Positions 1 through 8,327 of a DNA stretch of 27,799 bases are shown here, one piece after another; within the stretch, counting starts at the first letter, position 1; each line of letters opens with the position of its first letter. The notes beneath the pieces are model-generated. The model saw only the letters and a program-made list of their open reading frames with translations. It had not been told where the DNA came from and made no database searches. The position numbers and the translations under genes were made by a program. This DNA comes from a virus, in the IMG/VR virus record IMGVR_UViG_3300025293_000027, positions 1 through 27,799 of that record; one strand, given 5' to 3'.

Positions 1-225
1 CACCCGGCCCATCGCTGACTGGAGTTGCATCACCCGATCAGCATTCAGGCCGAGTTCGTCGAGCCGCGATTGCACGGGGTCGGCGACTACCTCAGAGGCG
101 GCTGCATCGTCTTGCTCAGAGGAAGGGGCGTCTACCTCGGTAACCTCATCGGCTACCGGCGCATCCGCTACTTGCTCCGGGGAAAACTCCGCAGTGGCCT
201 CTGCGTTTTCATTCTCTGGCGGCAT
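1..225 (-). CDS. acidic N-terminal fragment, possible scaffold-type structural protein
   Basis: Partial gene that runs off the left end; 75 codons are visible, starting at an ATG whose complement lies at 223-225. A GGAG element sits about seven bases upstream of it. The visible part is strongly acidic and low in complexity (many Glu, Asp, Ala and Val, almost no basic residues until about residue 54). It then becomes more helix-like. It is the furthest downstream gene seen of the leftward late operon, after portal and giant virion-type genes. An acidic, probably disordered N-terminus at this place in a phage head operon fits a scaffolding protein or a capsid accessory protein. That is inference from position and composition only; no domain is recognised. 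Confidence 0.6.
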   Translation of the reverse strand, partial: MPPENENAEATAEFSPEQVADAPVADEVTEVDAPSSEQDDAAASEVVADPVQSRLDELGLNADRVMQLQSAMGRV

Positions 226-280
226 AGTCTTTCTCCACCATTCCTTTCAAACTATACGGAATCCTTATTGATCACGCCAC

Positions 281-2980
281 TTAGTACCGGGCACGGCGTG
301 CCCGTGGTGCGCGACGTGTCTGACCAAACCGTTGCCGAATGCCAGACTCCACCTCCCCAAGCGATGTGTTGTATTCCGACGCGAGTTGGGAACCAAACGC
401 GGCACGCTCATTCGGCGTCAGGGAACCCATCAATCCCGGCGTCGGCATCCGGAACCCAAACTCCAGCGGGGCGGGTCGCTGCCCAGCAAGGACATCGCGC
501 GGCCCCGGCGGGAGGAACGCCCGCTTGCGTTCGACAATGCCCGCTTGGGTAAACATCGGCGGCACGGGGAAGTCGGGAATCGTGTAGTTGAACCCGGTCA
601 GCGCGTTATACCCCTGCGCCGTCGGGTGAGGGTATCCATGCTCCGCACGTGGTAGGCGCCCAAACTGTGCTAACCGTGCCGCGCGTGGCGACATCTGGTT
701 CATCGGGATGACCTTCAGTGGCGCGCCGGTGGGGTTGAGCACGAGTTCCGGGTTGGGCCGGCCGAACGAGGAATCTCCCGTAATCAGCGCCCGCGTTCCG
801 CGCGTCTGCCCCCCGTATTGCAGTTCAGGGAGTTCTGCATCAAACCCCGAAAGCCCCTGGTCGCGCAGTCTCCGAAGTGTATCTGCATCAAAGCGGTTTC
901 GAGCCCACGCTGCTGCTTCAGGTGTGCCGTATTGAGAAGGATCAAAGGGGTCGTCAAACATTCTTTCCGGGTCAGATATTTCTAGATCTGCGCCAGCACC
1001 ATCTGGCTGAATCCAACCTGAACCCGGACCACCGGGCGTAATAACTCTGGGTGGAGGAGGGGATTCGTCAAACTCTGTTTCCGGGTCAGGTATTTCGTCG
1101 TCAATCGGCGGCTCGTCAATCGGCGGCTCGTCAATCGGCGGCTCGTCAATCGGCGGCGGACTCCACGGCGGTGGCATCTGTGGCAGCGGGGTGGAGACAG
1201 GCGGCGCCGCTCCCGGCGGGTAGATCCCAGCCGCTTGATCAGCGAGGAATGCCTGAATGTCGGCGAACTGCTGTGCCGATTGATTGAGCAGGTCCGCCTG
1301 GGTTGTCTGCGGCCACCACGGCGTCTCTCCCCGTGCCGTCGCCATGCCCCATCCCACATCGGCCGGGTTCCGCAGAAGCTCGGCCTGCTGCTGCGTCTGC
1401 TGCAACGCCAACTGACCGAACTGCGGGATCAACCCTGTGAGCTGCCCGAACTGCTCAGTACCCGCCCGGATGTTCGCCTGGCGCTGATCCTCAAGAAGTT
1501 GCCGTGCAAACCGGGACTCAAGCCCTGCCTGCGTAACGTCAAACTGGCGCACCGTTTCGGGGAATTCCTGCCCAAACTCCCACGCCCGTTGCCCCTCGGT
1601 CACCATGCTCGACCGCACCGACTCGGCCAGCTCTGCATTTCGTGCAGCCAGATTGCCGATATCCGCCGCCGACATCGTGTTGTGACGCGCCATCGAGTTG
1701 GCAAGTGAGCCCTTCTCGTACGCCGACATCTGAGTGAAGTTGCGGTCGGATTTCAACCAGGCGAGCGCGTCGACCGTGGGGACTTTGTAGGTGACCCCAT
1801 CGATCGTGATGTCTACGAGATCGGCCTGCGTCAGGGCGTAATCGAGCGCCGTCTCTGTCCCTACCTGAAAGTCTTGGTCGCCGAGCGCGATCGTGTGCAG
1901 GGTTGGGGCAGCCTTATAAATATCGATCTTGCCACCACTCTCCCCCAGAACGGCATCCCGAATACCTTGGGAACCCTCGCCGCGAGCCAACGCAGCGCCG
2001 ATCGCCGTTGTAAGCGATTCCAGTGTCACGTTTCCGTAATCAGTGAGAAGTTCTGGGTGGGCATTGAGGACCGCCTCGGTCGCTGCCGTGGCATCCTCCG
2101 TCTGCGAACCCGGAGGGAGGAACTCCGATACGTTGACCTTGTACACATCCCAGATCCGCTGGGAAACCTCTGCGGCATCACCACCCTGGTCGAAGGCGGC
2201 GTACACCAACGCCGACAATTCCGCCTGATTCGTCTTTTCCGACAGGCCTGGATTGCTAGCTAGGAGTCCCGCTGCATACGCCGATGCGGATGTTTGCTCC
2301 CGGCTCGGACCACTCGGACCCGCGGCGGCAGAAATGTCAACACCAGTCATGCTTTTGATCATCCGGGCAACTTCGGCGTGGTTCCCATCACGCCCAAAGA
2401 CGCCCCGGATCAGCGTTTCGAGGTCTACAACGCCTGCATCGCCGACCCACCCCGCCACCTCGCCCATCTCCGCCGCCTGCCCACCTGTGGGCAGAAGGCC
2501 GGGAATCTGCGGGAATCGGTTGATGATGCCGGCCGCATAGTTCGCTGCGTCTTGCGGCGACGTTCCAGGCTCACCCGCCGTACCCGTAAGGAGGTCAAGC
2601 CAGCCCTCCAGATTGGACGACGTAGTACCCGTCGCGACCGTTTGAGTAAGGAGGGCGGGGAAATTCGCTATAGCTTTGGTTTCAGGACGTGCTATATAGA
2701 GGGCCTGCCGAAGCTTGGTAATCTCGGCTTCGTCCCATACGGTCGTGGCCTTCCAGTCGAACAACTCTTTGCCGGTCACCGGATCAAAAATGGCTCCGGC
2801 ACCTGCGCCGCGTTGGACGTAATCGACTTGGTCGGGAACGGCTAGGGGGCTGTAATACCAGCCGTCTCCGTGACGGGCCTGGCATCTCGCGTCTTCATCT
2901 TGGATGCCGCCAACCTCGTCCGCGGGTGGCAAGAAGGTTTGCGGGTCTTTGGGTCGGTCACTTACGCAGGCTCCGGCCAT
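281..2980 (-). CDS. 899-aa Pro-rich phage structural-type protein
   Basis: Large leftward gene with an ATG start three bases after the stop of the 1641-aa gene and a GGAG element about six bases before the start. I do not recognise a family. The N-terminal two thirds looks helical and alternates Ala/Gln-rich and polar stretches. A middle segment (about residues 480-560) is rich in Gln and Arg. A Pro-rich hinge near residues 600-650 contains tandem PPIDE repeats and two related acidic phrases (EIPDPETEFDE and EISDPERMFDD). The C-terminus is basic and ends in an RRAPRARRARY tail that could bind nucleic acid. Size, operon position and composition fit a virion protein (head-associated or ejected). 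The sequence does not separate these options. Confidence 0.75.
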   Translation of the reverse strand: MAGACVSDRPKDPQTFLPPADEVGGIQDEDARCQARHGDGWYYSPLAVPDQVDYVQRGAGAGAIFDPVTGKELFDWKATTVWDEAEITKLRQALYIARPETKAIANFPALLTQTVATGTTSSNLEGWLDLLTGTAGEPGTSPQDAANYAAGIINRFPQIPGLLPTGGQAAEMGEVAGWVGDAGVVDLETLIRGVFGRDGNHAEVARMIKSMTGVDISAAAGPSGPSREQTSASAYAAGLLASNPGLSEKTNQAELSALVYAAFDQGGDAAEVSQRIWDVYKVNVSEFLPPGSQTEDATAATEAVLNAHPELLTDYGNVTLESLTTAIGAALARGEGSQGIRDAVLGESGGKIDIYKAAPTLHTIALGDQDFQVGTETALDYALTQADLVDITIDGVTYKVPTVDALAWLKSDRNFTQMSAYEKGSLANSMARHNTMSAADIGNLAARNAELAESVRSSMVTEGQRAWEFGQEFPETVRQFDVTQAGLESRFARQLLEDQRQANIRAGTEQFGQLTGLIPQFGQLALQQTQQQAELLRNPADVGWGMATARGETPWWPQTTQADLLNQSAQQFADIQAFLADQAAGIYPPGAAPPVSTPLPQMPPPWSPPPIDEPPIDEPPIDEPPIDDEIPDPETEFDESPPPPRVITPGGPGSGWIQPDGAGADLEISDPERMFDDPFDPSQYGTPEAAAWARNRFDADTLRRLRDQGLSGFDAELPELQYGGQTRGTRALITGDSSFGRPNPELVLNPTGAPLKVIPMNQMSPRAARLAQFGRLPRAEHGYPHPTAQGYNALTGFNYTIPDFPVPPMFTQAGIVERKRAFLPPGPRDVLAGQRPAPLEFGFRMPTPGLMGSLTPNERAAFGSQLASEYNTSLGEVESGIRQRFGQTRRAPRARRARY
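1101..1157 (-). repeat. 15-bp in-frame tandem repeat encoding PPIDE units
   Basis: Three full copies and one partial copy of the 15-bp unit TCAATCGGCGGCTCG lie head to tail (1101-1115, 1116-1130, 1131-1145, then 1146-1157). The unit is a multiple of three and sits inside the 899-aa gene, so it encodes repeated Pro-Pro-Ile-Asp-Glu. Copies are identical at DNA level, which points to recent expansion or slippage. Copy number probably varies between relatives and sets the length of a flexible acidic linker. Confidence 0.95.
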
Positions 2981-2983
2981 CAG

Positions 2984-5900
2984 TTACTCCGTTCCCAATG
3001 TCCTATAGATCTCTTCGAGTTCTGGGCCAGTGAGATCGAGCAGGCCATAATTGTATGCGCGCTGCGCCAAATCAGGATTTGCTTTGACCCAAGCACTCTC
3101 TTTAGCATTCTTCCTCCGAGAATACGCCGCCGCGTCGGGGGAACTCATCACCCGATTCCTCGCCTCTTCCAGTTGTGTATCCCGGCTGAACCCTGACCAC
3201 GCAGATTCTCCCTGCACATCCAGAAGTCGCTTTTGCGTTCTCCCCCAGACCCAATGTACGAATGTATTCCGCCACGGCACGGCGTCTGGAACATCCTCGT
3301 GGAAATCCTCATACAACTGCTTGATACGAAGTGCTTGCTCCTCAAGGCCGGGGTGGGCCAACAGCAAATTTTCCCACGGCTTATCCCGAGTTTTCCGATA
3401 GTAGTCCGTGTCGCCAAGCGCATCGGTCACCTCGCGGTAGTCGTACATCGCGTTGGCAACCACCTGGTTGTCCCACTGCACCCCCACGAACGTGCCTTGA
3501 CCGCGGCCTGTGATGTACTCCTCTGGGGTCGACCCTCGTTCACGAAGGCGTTCCATCGCCGCCGGGTCACCCTCAATAGCCGCCACGCCCTCCGCCACGA
3601 TGCGATCACGCTGGAGGTCGCGTGTGTAGTAATCAACGATCTCGGTAACCGGATCTTTAAGCACCTCTTGGCTATGCCACTCCAGCGCATATCGATCCTC
3701 AACGAAATAGTCCTCCGCACGTTCCTCGGACTGCGCCAGGATGTCGGGGTTAGCAAAGATAGCTGCATAGAGCAGCGCCTTTTCCTGCATCAGGCCGCGC
3801 AAGAGTGTGGCTTGGCTCTCTAAAGACATGCTAAGGTCCAGGGTGGTCGCTACGATCCCACCGGGCATCGCAGCGACCTCATCCGTGGTGAACGCTGTGC
3901 CGTCTGGGCCTATGAACCCGGCTTTCAGAAGTTTGTCTGCTACCTCCTGCTCTGCCAGGGCCATCTTGTTATTGACAAGGTTGAAGGAAGCAGTCGTTTG
4001 TACATCGAGTGGTATCTCGTCGCCTACATCCCCAAATATCTCTTGAACGGCCTCAGATGCAAAGACCTCTTTCCTCTGGTCGACATTCAGCTCGACGAAG
4101 CGGAACGGTGTCCCGTCGTCCTTCACCAACTTATTCGCTTCTTCCTCCAGCACGTCACCCAGCGCCGTGTACACGCCCACCCCGACGCCGGCGACCACGA
4201 ACGGCGCCGTGGCTAGGCCGGTAAGCAGCCCCTCTTGCTTGATGACCTCCCACAATTCCTGCACGGTGATCGGCAAGAGATTGGACTGCGCCAACCTCGC
4301 CGCAGTTATCTGCTCCCCACTAAAGGTTTCCCCGGTAACAACATCAATAAGGAATGCCGCCTGTGGAGAGAGCTTCGCCCGCGCAAATCCGGCGACTGTT
4401 TTTTCTAGGGGGCGTTCCATTATTTCGCCGGTGCCGGTCCGGATGCTTTCCCCTGTGACGAGGGCGTGGATCGTTCTCATCAGCCCCGCCTGGCCCGCTG
4501 ACATATCCAGCCGAAGATTGCCCAGCTTCATCACCCCGAAATTTGCATGGCCGGGATCGAGTTGCACCTCAAACCCAGACAGTTTTGCCAGGCCGAGCCC
4601 CGTGCCCCACGCCACGTAGTAGGTCACAAGATCCTTCGCTACTTCCTTCCGGAGCTGCCTGCTTGCAGCCGACCTGCCAGGAACCAAGAGCCCCGCCGGG
4701 GAAAACGTAGGATGGAGCGGCGCGAACAACATCTGAAGTCGTGATGCGAGGAATCGCGGAGAGAACATTGTGTCGGAAGCGAAATTCATCAGGCCCGGAG
4801 GTATTTCGCCAAAGATCGGCAAGCGCGTCTCCCCGCGACCGGTAATCACGTTCACCCAGCGCGCGAGATTCTTATAGTCATTCGCGGTCACATCTGGAAG
4901 ACCCCGGAAAATCTCTGCTACGTGATCGAAGTATTTCGTTCGCAGCCAGTTGCCCGTATAGACATACGCCCGGTTAGATGCCCGAATGAACCGCAGGCCC
5001 TTAATGAAGGGGAATTCATCAGCTAACTCGCTCCGGAATTCTTCCGGGGTATGTGTCCTTGATGTGGACATCCCTGGATTATCCAGCAGGTCAAGCTGCC
5101 CGCGAGCCGCTATTGCAGCCTCATCCATCCACTCAGGTGCTATGCGCAACTCCGCATCAAGCTGTCGTGCCACATCATCGCTTCGCATGACTGGCAGCAA
5201 CGAAGAGAGGTGCTCCCGATAGAAGTTTCGCGAGATCAGCGGGAGCCCCTGGCGCATCAACATGCTGATATCCGTGGATGCCATGATGGCGCGAGGGAAG
5301 TTCACCGCGTCCATAAGGGTAAGCCACAGTTCCCGCCCAAGGCTTGTGAACTTCGCAACAAGCACGTTTACTGTTTCATCCCCAAGCGCCTTCCGTAGAT
5401 CTTCGAGGCGTCGCTTCCCCGGCACCCGGCCACGCAACACCAGATCATTCAGGGCCTCCATCGCGTGGAATGAATCCCAGAACTCGCCACTCTGAATATG
5501 CGCGACAAGATCTTCGTAATCCCCCTCATCCATCACCTTGATGAGAGCCCCATCCGGCAGCTCAAGCATTTCTTCAGGAATGTCCCGACCTTTGAATGCC
5601 GCTCTTACCTCTTTCGCCCCTGCGGCGGTGCCCAGTTCTTGAAACGGTTCCGCAAGTGCCCGTTTCTCACCGACGCTCCTTGACCTCGCTAAATTGGCCA
5701 GAGCGCGTAGCTCCTCGGGTTCAACCGTATCCAGCATCGTCTGGAATCTAGCGACCGCGAGAGGCATTGTGGTCGCGCGCGCAGCCACAATCACCTCGGC
5801 AACCTCCGGGGTGATCGGCTTCAGCGTTTCGACCATCTCGGGAGTGAGCCGGTTAGAAATCCTGAAGTCACTAACAGTTTTTGGTACAACGCTACGGATT

Positions 5901-7909
5901 ATCGGAACCTTTTCGATCGCGAATTGCCCCGCGTACGCAAGCCGCCCCAAGAGAGGGCTGTCAGCCAACTCCACGTCCCTCGCGTAGGGAGCCGTCTTGC
6001 GCGCCGCGGCCGTAAGTGCGGCCTCCACCGCATCGTCGATCGCCGTTTTCGCTGTTACCGCCGCACTGCCAAGGCCAAGGTCAACAGAGATGCTCCCTGG
6101 GTGAAGGCCCACGCCTTGCAGGCCCTGCACGGCACTTTCTGCCTGTGCGCGGGCAGCAGCAGCAGCTTCAGCCACGCGCTCCGCCGGCGAGAGACGGGGT
6201 GGGTCCACGCGAGAAATCGCAAGAGGGTCGCGAATCGGGGTCGCCGTCGCCAAATCGCTCGCGTACCCCCCAGGCCCACCCGGCCACGGCTGGTCTGCTG
6301 CTGCCTCCGCAAGCGCCCGCTGTTGCGCAGGGCTAAAGGCGAAAGGACCGGGCGCGTCCGCTGCCCAGGAGCGCGTCGGTACCTCACCGAGTAATTGTGG
6401 CGGCCGGAGAGTGGAAGCGGGGTCTAGGCGCTGGAGTGCCGCGGGGATGCCTTCGGCGGCAGCGGCGTACGCGAATCGCGCCGCCACGACGGGTGTTACT
6501 CCGAGTCGTACCAGGGCTCGCATGAACGATTTGGGATTCAAAACCACCAACGCCGTACCGGCGGCCACCCCAAGACCTGCCGGGAGGCTGCCCGTTTTCT
6601 CACCCGCTGTGATACCGGCAGTCCCAATCAATGTCTCCGCGATGATTGCCACAACGCGCCGTAGAACAGGTTTCCCCACAAGTTTGCTGCCAAGCACGAT
6701 CCCTGGAGCGGCGCCTCCTGTGAGCCATGTAATAGGAGCCAGAACAACATCGAGGGTGGTATCAACAAGTTCATCCCCGGTATTCACATCCACTACAGGC
6801 TGCGTCACCGCCCGAACCGTCTCGACCGCAGACTCTTTGGCAAATTGCCAAATTTCGCTCGTCACTGCCCCCAGTACATCGAAAACCCCAGTCGCCGGGT
6901 CGAAGTACTCCTTGAAGTAATTGTCTGCGATGTTGAAGGACGCCGCCTCCTGCATGTCAATCCGCAGGGCTGGGTCGTTCTGGAGGATGGTCCCTACACG
7001 GTATTGTGTCGCTGGATCTGCCGCCTGTAGGCCGATGATGAACTGTTTCATCGCGTCGGGTTGCGGGGGAACGCTAACGCGCTCGAACCCCACATTCGTC
7101 TGAACCGTCCGCTCGCTGCCTAGTGTCGCCTCAATGGCTCCCCGGAGCTGACTCTCAATAGCACTCCACTCACCCAGCTCTCGCTGCGGCGCGTCTAAGG
7201 ACAGCCCTTGTTGTAGATTGAATGGCGCTGCGACCCGCAGTCGCTCTTGGCGTTCCAGTTCCGCAGCGTTCCGTCGCCGTTGCACCGCCTGCCCCTCAGC
7301 GGCCCCCATAAACCCCACGCCGGGTTGTGCCGCGAATGCCGTTCGCTTCCGGTCCTGTGCCCGTTCCGCGTACCGCTCAAAATCTTGGAGTAGCCTCTGA
7401 CGAGGGTATTGTGACCGCACCTGCGACCAAAATCCGGCCTGGCGTTCCAATTCCGGTTGGAGCGCCTGCCGACGCACTTCTTCTTGGGCTTGGTCGCGTT
7501 GCTGCTTCTGCCTTTGTGCATCTTCAAACCCAATAATCCCCACCCCCGGCTGCGCCCCCATCGCCGCTCGTTGCCAACCGCGCGCCTGTTCGTCTCGTCG
7601 GTTCTGCAACTGTCGGCGTTGCTGCTGCTGGTATGCCTCGATGGTCCCGCCAAAACGCACCCCAGGCGATACCGACATCGCCAACTGTCCCGCCTCTCGA
7701 TCTCGCTCAGCCAGTCTCCGCAACTGCGTCCGCTGATCGCGTTGACGTGTAGCAAAACCCTCGCGCTGGATCGTTTCCCAATCTCCTGAACGCCGAAGAT
7801 TTTCACGTCTGATCGCTAAAATCTCCGCCAGCGTCTGGTTTAATTGATTTGGCGCGTCAGCCCCGAGACTGAAGCCCGACGGCCCGGTATAGAGATTTGG
7901 CGTCACCAT
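2984..7909 (-). CDS. 1641-aa giant virion-type protein (large polyvalent-protein-like)
   Basis: The longest gene in the window. It starts at an ATG with a GAGAGG element about eight bases upstream, just after the stop of the 137-aa gene. The N-terminal 240 residues are Gln/Arg-rich and coiled-coil-like, with three imperfect repeats built round a PGV core (near residues 82, 121 and 196). Hydrophobic stretches near residues 390-460 and 1280-1310 could be membrane segments. The central part, with an SPRFLASRLQ phrase followed by NFGVMKLGNLRLD, resembles large polyvalent proteins of phages that carry an LPD38-type associated domain; this name is from memory and unverified. Such proteins are usually packaged and ejected, or act as huge structural proteins. 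Ejection and membrane-channel roles are inference. Confidence 0.75.
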   Translation of the reverse strand: MVTPNLYTGPSGFSLGADAPNQLNQTLAEILAIRRENLRRSGDWETIQREGFATRQRDQRTQLRRLAERDREAGQLAMSVSPGVRFGGTIEAYQQQQRRQLQNRRDEQARGWQRAAMGAQPGVGIIGFEDAQRQKQQRDQAQEEVRRQALQPELERQAGFWSQVRSQYPRQRLLQDFERYAERAQDRKRTAFAAQPGVGFMGAAEGQAVQRRRNAAELERQERLRVAAPFNLQQGLSLDAPQRELGEWSAIESQLRGAIEATLGSERTVQTNVGFERVSVPPQPDAMKQFIIGLQAADPATQYRVGTILQNDPALRIDMQEAASFNIADNYFKEYFDPATGVFDVLGAVTSEIWQFAKESAVETVRAVTQPVVDVNTGDELVDTTLDVVLAPITWLTGGAAPGIVLGSKLVGKPVLRRVVAIIAETLIGTAGITAGEKTGSLPAGLGVAAGTALVVLNPKSFMRALVRLGVTPVVAARFAYAAAAEGIPAALQRLDPASTLRPPQLLGEVPTRSWAADAPGPFAFSPAQQRALAEAAADQPWPGGPGGYASDLATATPIRDPLAISRVDPPRLSPAERVAEAAAAARAQAESAVQGLQGVGLHPGSISVDLGLGSAAVTAKTAIDDAVEAALTAAARKTAPYARDVELADSPLLGRLAYAGQFAIEKVPIIRSVVPKTVSDFRISNRLTPEMVETLKPITPEVAEVIVAARATTMPLAVARFQTMLDTVEPEELRALANLARSRSVGEKRALAEPFQELGTAAGAKEVRAAFKGRDIPEEMLELPDGALIKVMDEGDYEDLVAHIQSGEFWDSFHAMEALNDLVLRGRVPGKRRLEDLRKALGDETVNVLVAKFTSLGRELWLTLMDAVNFPRAIMASTDISMLMRQGLPLISRNFYREHLSSLLPVMRSDDVARQLDAELRIAPEWMDEAAIAARGQLDLLDNPGMSTSRTHTPEEFRSELADEFPFIKGLRFIRASNRAYVYTGNWLRTKYFDHVAEIFRGLPDVTANDYKNLARWVNVITGRGETRLPIFGEIPPGLMNFASDTMFSPRFLASRLQMLFAPLHPTFSPAGLLVPGRSAASRQLRKEVAKDLVTYYVAWGTGLGLAKLSGFEVQLDPGHANFGVMKLGNLRLDMSAGQAGLMRTIHALVTGESIRTGTGEIMERPLEKTVAGFARAKLSPQAAFLIDVVTGETFSGEQITAARLAQSNLLPITVQELWEVIKQEGLLTGLATAPFVVAGVGVGVYTALGDVLEEEANKLVKDDGTPFRFVELNVDQRKEVFASEAVQEIFGDVGDEIPLDVQTTASFNLVNNKMALAEQEVADKLLKAGFIGPDGTAFTTDEVAAMPGGIVATTLDLSMSLESQATLLRGLMQEKALLYAAIFANPDILAQSEERAEDYFVEDRYALEWHSQEVLKDPVTEIVDYYTRDLQRDRIVAEGVAAIEGDPAAMERLRERGSTPEEYITGRGQGTFVGVQWDNQVVANAMYDYREVTDALGDTDYYRKTRDKPWENLLLAHPGLEEQALRIKQLYEDFHEDVPDAVPWRNTFVHWVWGRTQKRLLDVQGESAWSGFSRDTQLEEARNRVMSSPDAAAYSRRKNAKESAWVKANPDLAQRAYNYGLLDLTGPELEEIYRTLGTE

Positions 7910-7913
7910 CGGA

Positions 7914-8327
7914 TTAGCCTCTCAGCGCCGTCGGCGGTGGTGGCCCCAGTGGCCGCGGGCTGCCTGCTTGCGGACCCCCAGGGCGCGGGCCAGCCGGCCG
8001 AGCACCCTCTGGTCGAGGGGCAGCCGTTCGGGGACGGCCCGGTGCGCCACCCGGTCGTGGACCCCCCGGCGCTCCACCGGGTTGCCCTTGCGGTTGCTGC
8101 AATTCCGTAATCAAGCGTTGGGCGACTTGCTGCATCTGATTCGCCATCACCGAATCATGCTGCCCGCTGTCCAGCCCGGCTTGGATATCGGCGAGGAGCT
8201 TGGCACGCTGTTGGCCCGGCGTCGTGCGCCGGTCGTACGCATCGGCGATCCGTCCCAAGACCCGCGCTTGCCGTGCCGCCGCCCGCGCCGCCACCCCGAT
8301 CTGCCGTTCGCTCAGCTCGCCACTCAC
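7914..8327 (-). CDS. 137-aa protein with Pro/Gly/Arg-rich disordered tail
   Basis: The start is GTG, overlapping the portal gene's TGA as GTGA, so translation is probably coupled. Residues 1-75 look alpha-helical (Ala, Arg and Gln rich). From about residue 78 the chain is almost entirely Pro, Gly, Arg and Ala in short repeated turns such as GPRPGG. It follows the portal and precedes the giant protein, so a head-assembly or portal-associated role is possible. No family is recognised. The disordered tail also makes the opposite strand look open, which explains long false frames there. Confidence 0.75.
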   Translation of the reverse strand: MSGELSERQIGVAARAAARQARVLGRIADAYDRRTTPGQQRAKLLADIQAGLDSGQHDSVMANQMQQVAQRLITELQQPQGQPGGAPGGPRPGGAPGRPRTAAPRPEGARPAGPRPGGPQAGSPRPLGPPPPTALRG

